A stretch of DNA of 64,000 nucleotides, from positions 124,001 to 188,000 of the forward strand of contig NZ_JAJIWO010000001.1 in NCBI RefSeq assembly GCF_020880695.1, given 5' to 3'. The notes under the pieces were generated by a model. That model saw only the letters and a list, made by a program, of their open reading frames with translations. It did not search any database and was not told the DNA's origin. Position numbers and translations under genes: made by a program. Shown in pieces: positions 60,463 through 64,000 of the stretch; within the stretch, counting starts at the first letter, position 1, and every line of letters begins with the position of its first letter. This stretch comes from Mucilaginibacter sp. UR6-11 (lineage in GTDB: Bacteria > Bacteroidota > Bacteroidia > Sphingobacteriales > Sphingobacteriaceae).

Positions 60463-62799
60463 ATGCAAAAATTAAAACACCTCATCCTTTTCTTAATCAT
60501 GATTTCACCGGGATTGGCACTGGCGCAATCAAAAAAGACTTTTACCATTTCAGGCACTATTAAAGACAACGCCTCGGGTGAAACACTGCCCGGTGCTACA
60601 GTAAGCTTTTTAGAATTACCCGGCAAAGGTGTAACCACAAACGCTTATGGATTTTACTCGATAGCTATTGCCGAAGGGGAATACACTATGCTAACCAGCT
60701 ATACGGGTTATTTCACAGATACTTTAAAATTGCGGTTAACAAAAAACATCCTGACAAATGTTAGCCTTAAAACCAGTTCGGGGCAGCTGGGGGAAGTAAA
60801 AATCAGGAGCACTTCATCCCGGAGCAATAACATCCTGACGTCACCCGCAGGTGTGCAGATGCTTTCCATAAAAGATATTGCGAATGTGCCGGTGCTGCTG
60901 GGCGAAAAAGACATTTTGAAAACCATTCAGCTCCTGCCGGGAATCGTATCAGCCGGCGACGGAAATTCCGGCTTTTTTGTGCGGGGCGGAAGTGCAGATC
61001 AAAACCTGATCCTGCTGGATGAAGCCACGGTTTATAACCCCTCGCATGTGCTGGGGTTCTTCTCTGTTTTTAACTCAGATGCTATAAAAGATATCTCGAT
61101 TTATAAAGGGGGAATGCCGGCCAACTATGGAGGGCGGCTATCTTCTGTAGAGGACATCCGGATGAACGATGGGAACAATCAGAAATTTGGAGCAAGCGGA
61201 GGAATCGGGCTGATCGCTTCCCGGTTTACCGCGCAAGGCCCGCTGTGGGACCACAGAGGGTCATTTATTGTAAGTGCAAGACGCAGTTATGCCGACCTGT
61301 TTACCGGCATGTCTTCTGATACGACTATAAAACACAGTAAAATTTATTTTTATGACGTCAACCTAAAAAGCAACTACCAGATAGACGATAATAACCGGCT
61401 CTTTTTGTCGGGCTATTTTGGAAAGGACGTCATGAATTTTAAGCACGACGAGGGCCTGGACTACGGAAATGCTACCGGAACGTTAAGATGGAACCATATT
61501 TTTAACGCTAAACTGTTTTCAAACACCTCGTTAATTTACAGCAATTACACTTACAACGTAAATTTTGACGACAATACAGATGTTATTAAAGTTTCTTCGG
61601 CGATCACCGACTATCATTTAAAACAAAATTTTAATTATTACCTGAATACAGCAAATAAATTAAATTTTGGTTTTGAATCAACCTATCATATAACCCAGCC
61701 AGGCGCAGCGGTATCAGCCGCTTCATCAAATTTTAACAATATCTCGTTACAAAAAAAGCATTCTTTAGAAAGTGCGCTTTACCTGTCAAACGAATGGAAC
61801 GCGTCAGACCAGCTGAAAATAACGTATGGAGTGCGGTTAAGTGAGTTAGTTGTGCTTGGTCCGGGACACTTTTATACTTACGATAAAGATGGCAATAAAA
61901 CAGACAGCACTGATTACGCTCGCGGTAAGATCGTTAAAAGTTATTTTACCCCCGAGCCACGTTTTGCGGCAAGTTACCAGTTAAATAATAACTCGTCCGT
62001 TAAGCTATCTTATGACAGGAATGTACAAAACATCCATTTATTAAGTAACTCCCCTTTTATTTCGGCCACGATTATTTATTTACCAAGCAGTAACAATATT
62101 AAACCGGAAATAGCTGACCAGGCGTCGTTAGGCTATTATCATACCTTTCGCGAAAATGGTTATGAGTTTTCCAGCGAAATCTATTACAAAAACCTGCAAA
62201 ACCAAATCGACTACAGAAACGGCGCAAATCTGGCCGGGAACGAGTATGTAGAAGCGGATCTGCTGTATGGCTCGGGAAGGGCCTATGGTTGGGAAACTTA
62301 TATTAAAAAGAAGTCAGGTAAATTTACCGGTTGGCTAAGCTATACCTTGTCACGCACGGAAAGAAAAATACCGGGCATAAATAACGGTCATTACTACCCG
62401 GCAACCCAGGACCAAACCAATCATTTATCCCTGGTGGGCATGTATCAGGCCGGGAAGAAATGGACATTTTCTGCCAACTTCGTTTACAACACAGGTAACG
62501 CCGTTACCTGGCCTTCAGAAAAATTTGCCGTGGATGGCGCCACCGTTTATTATTATGGCGGCCGAAACAGCAGCCGCCTGCCGGCATATAACCGCCTGGA
62601 TATAGGAGCTACGCTTTTAGCTAAAAAAACAGCTAAATATGAAAGCAGCTGGGACTTCTCTATATATAACGTGTATGGCCAGTCTAATCCTTCTGATATC
62701 ATTTTCCGAAACGACCCTAAAAATGCTAACAAAACACAGGCAGTTCAAACTACCTTTTTCAAAATGGTCCCATCTGTTACCTACAACTTTAAATTTTAA
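60463..62799 (+). CDS. TonB-dependent receptor without STN domain
   Basis: The 778-residue receptor has a signal peptide (ending ALAQS) and a carboxypeptidase-D-like regulatory domain (about residues 28-105, FTISGTIKDNASGETLPGATV). The plug domain (about 125-240) includes LPGIVSAGDGNSGFFVRGGSADQNLILLD and YKGGMPANYGGRLSSV. A long 22-strand-type barrel ends in VTYNFKF with the terminal aromatic residue. It lacks the STN domain that FecA-type signalling receptors need. It forms a pair with the DUF4249 gene 4 bases downstream, a common Bacteroidota pairing. The substrate is unknown. Confidence 0.95.
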   Translation: MQKLKHLILFLIMISPGLALAQSKKTFTISGTIKDNASGETLPGATVSFLELPGKGVTTNAYGFYSIAIAEGEYTMLTSYTGYFTDTLKLRLTKNILTNVSLKTSSGQLGEVKIRSTSSRSNNILTSPAGVQMLSIKDIANVPVLLGEKDILKTIQLLPGIVSAGDGNSGFFVRGGSADQNLILLDEATVYNPSHVLGFFSVFNSDAIKDISIYKGGMPANYGGRLSSVEDIRMNDGNNQKFGASGGIGLIASRFTAQGPLWDHRGSFIVSARRSYADLFTGMSSDTTIKHSKIYFYDVNLKSNYQIDDNNRLFLSGYFGKDVMNFKHDEGLDYGNATGTLRWNHIFNAKLFSNTSLIYSNYTYNVNFDDNTDVIKVSSAITDYHLKQNFNYYLNTANKLNFGFESTYHITQPGAAVSAASSNFNNISLQKKHSLESALYLSNEWNASDQLKITYGVRLSELVVLGPGHFYTYDKDGNKTDSTDYARGKIVKSYFTPEPRFAASYQLNNNSSVKLSYDRNVQNIHLLSNSPFISATIIYLPSSNNIKPEIADQASLGYYHTFRENGYEFSSEIYYKNLQNQIDYRNGANLAGNEYVEADLLYGSGRAYGWETYIKKKSGKFTGWLSYTLSRTERKIPGINNGHYYPATQDQTNHLSLVGMYQAGKKWTFSANFVYNTGNAVTWPSEKFAVDGATVYYYGGRNSSRLPAYNRLDIGATLLAKKTAKYESSWDFSIYNVYGQSNPSDIIFRNDPKNANKTQAVQTTFFKMVPSVTYNFKF

Positions 62800-62803
62800 T
62801 AAA

Positions 62804-63589
62804 ATGAAAGCATTATCATTAATAATAATCTCAATTATTTGCATCCTACTTTGGTCTTCCTGTCAAAAGGTCATTACGCCACCTTTGGCCGGCTCATCGC
62901 CGCAACTGGTAATCATAGGTACTGTAAGTGATACAACGGGGCCATACCATGTCAAGATTTCAAATACAGTTAGTTTCTATGCCGATAATATCTATCCGAA
63001 TGTTTCCGGGGCATCCGTCACCATCACCGATCAAACAACAGGTATCAGTGATGTTTTAACAGAAACCTCGGCAGGGACCTATACTACGCATACCCTAACG
63101 GGAAGACCCGGGGACACTTATCAGCTCCAGGTATTGTTGAACGGTAAAACCTACAGGTCATCATCTACTATGCCCTACCCTGTTCCGCTGGATTCTATTA
63201 CGTTTGATTATGCTGTTAAAAACAAGATACAGCCGGTGGTTTATTTTCAGGACCCGACGGGCTTTACCAATTATTATAAACTAGCTATACAGGTTAACGG
63301 AACTAATCTTAAAAGATTCGAAGCTATTGACGACCGGTTATCAAACAGCAAGTATATTCATGCACATCTGGAGATAGATACCGGCATTATTAAGAGGAAT
63401 GATCTTGTGAATGTGAGTTTAGTAGGCGTAGAAAAAAATGCTTACCAATTTTTACAGGAGGCAGAGAACGTTGCTTTTAATAATGACAATTTAGCGGCAC
63501 CAGCTACCCCGACCTCGAATATTTCCGGCGGCTGCCTGGGCTATTTCAGCGCGCAAACGGTAAGCAGTAAAAAACGAATCGTAAAATAA
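62804..63589 (+). CDS. DUF4249 family lipoprotein
   Basis: The 261-residue protein starts at the ATG 4 bases after the receptor stop and has a lipoprotein signal (ILLWSSC, lipobox near residues 14-20). The body is an Ig-like, beta-rich DUF4249 domain: PQLVIIGTVSDTTGPYHVKISNTV, VSGASVTITDQTTG, LTGRPGDTYQLQV, and the C-terminal GGCLGYFSAQTVSSK. DUF4249 proteins accompany TonB receptors and are thought to sit on the cell surface and help capture ligand. An open frame further upstream overlaps the receptor gene and is not used. Confidence 0.93.
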   Translation: MKALSLIIISIICILLWSSCQKVITPPLAGSSPQLVIIGTVSDTTGPYHVKISNTVSFYADNIYPNVSGASVTITDQTTGISDVLTETSAGTYTTHTLTGRPGDTYQLQVLLNGKTYRSSSTMPYPVPLDSITFDYAVKNKIQPVVYFQDPTGFTNYYKLAIQVNGTNLKRFEAIDDRLSNSKYIHAHLEIDTGIIKRNDLVNVSLVGVEKNAYQFLQEAENVAFNNDNLAAPATPTSNISGGCLGYFSAQTVSSKKRIVK

Positions 63590-63661
63590 GCCTAAAAATT
63601 ATCGCCGATTTAACCACACGCGGTCATCAATACCTCATATACTGACTATAAATACTTTTTT

Positions 63662-63693
63662 AAGTAAGGGTAAATGCCGGTTTCGTTGTAATA
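63662..63693 (+). promoter_or_regulatory. Weaker copy 3 of the candidate ECF promoter
   Basis: AAGTAAGGGT (63662-63671), 13 bases, then GTTGTAATA (63685-63693): 7 of 10 and 7 of 9 bases match copies 1 and 2, at the same spacing. The start codon lies 18 bases downstream. Confidence 0.4.
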
Positions 63694-63711
63694 ACTAAAA
63701 CATTAAAACAA

Positions 63712-64000
63712 ATGAACTTAAGACCTAAAAACAACATCATCCGGGTACTGGCTCTAAATGGAGCCGTACTTGCTTTAACTTTAATTGCCTGTACAAATGT
63801 TAAAGCACAAAATCAAACTGATCAGGTGCATATCGGGATAATTGATCCGATTAGCAATCATGGTAACCGTGCATCTTCAGATACCAACAACTTTTCCCTT
63901 AATCTTTTGACGGGGGTATCGGCAAAAGAAACAGGATTAACCATTGCCGGTATGGCTAACATTATCCGCAATGATGCAGAAGGTGTACAAATAGCCGGCG
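63712..64000 (+). CDS. Surface-repeat protein (5' part only; continues beyond window)
   Basis: I translated the 96 visible codons directly. A signal peptide (AVLALTLIACTNVKAQ, possibly with a lipobox-like LIAC) is followed by a mature start (HIGIIDPISNHGNRASSDTNNFSLNLL). Units of the same repeat seen in the 591-residue STN protein follow (GLTIAGMANIIRNDAEGVQIAG). No STN domain fits before the repeats. So the locus carries two related surface-repeat proteins, one with and one without STN. The end and total length lie outside the window. Confidence 0.8.
   Translation, partial: MNLRPKNNIIRVLALNGAVLALTLIACTNVKAQNQTDQVHIGIIDPISNHGNRASSDTNNFSLNLLTGVSAKETGLTIAGMANIIRNDAEGVQIAG

Noticed and set aside
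62639..62803. Earlier start of the DUF4249 gene
   Set aside because: It lies inside the TonB receptor coding sequence, and the lipoprotein signal begins at 62804.

Overview
The window looks like a chromosomal segment of a Bacteroidota bacterium, most likely family Sphingobacteriaceae and close to Mucilaginibacter or Pedobacter. The evidence is a type IX secretion cargo cluster with CHU_C tails and a PorP/SprF partner, TonB receptor/DUF4249 and FecI/FecR modules, DUF5723 and YitT proteins, a uronate gene set, and promoters of the Bacteroidota form TTTG-N19-TAnnTTTG, clearest in front of rpmH. I saw no rRNA, tRNA, CRISPR array, insertion sequence or phage genes.

Layout. Positions 1-9,100 are mostly housekeeping: priA (3' part missing), a DUF423 protein, two envelope proteins, the rpmH-rnpA-yidD-tsaB run, mscL and rpoN. 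Positions 9,167-18,713 hold three large secreted adhesin-like proteins (beta-propeller, MBG and PKD modules with type B T9SS tails) and their PorP/SprF partner. Positions 18,802-27,300 carry a divergent response regulator/7TM-DISM histidine kinase pair, a heterodimeric ABC exporter with one degenerate ATP site, an acetyltransferase, a CDGSH protein and truA. TruA is preceded by an array of 10-bp repeats. Positions 27,289-34,307 are sugar catabolism: KDPG aldolase, KDG kinase, a YhcH protein, uronate isomerase, a GH130 enzyme, a HAD phosphatase and class I fructose-bisphosphate aldolase. Positions 34,408-38,450 contain two haem proteins, a 31-codon membrane peptide and a gene-free A-tract-rich stretch.

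Positions 38,453-52,860 hold a YitT protein, a divergent sigma/anti-sigma pair with a multi-spanning membrane protein, an MFS exporter, and a TsdA-like cytochrome/DsrE/ricin-fold operon. They also hold an alpha-L-fucosidase, an orphan solute-binding protein, a beta-propeller/phosphoesterase fusion and cardiolipin synthase. Positions 52,861-55,385 form an unusual nucleic-acid operon: a stand-alone CHC2 zinc finger, a UPF1/SMUBP2-like helicase and an RRM protein, preceded by a 23-bp perfect palindrome. A decayed reading frame and an S41 peptidase follow.

Positions 56,749-64,000 look like one cell-surface signalling locus: an ECF sigma factor and FecR anti-sigma, an outer-membrane repeat protein that carries the STN signalling domain, a TonB receptor that lacks it, a DUF4249 lipoprotein and a second surface-repeat protein. 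The same bipartite sequence, GAATCAGGGT then 13 bases then CGTGTnATA, lies upstream of the sigma gene and upstream of the TonB receptor. A weaker copy with the same spacing precedes the last gene. I infer that this is the promoter read by the local ECF sigma factor. This locus and the CHC2-helicase-RRM operon are the two places most likely to hold undescribed biology.
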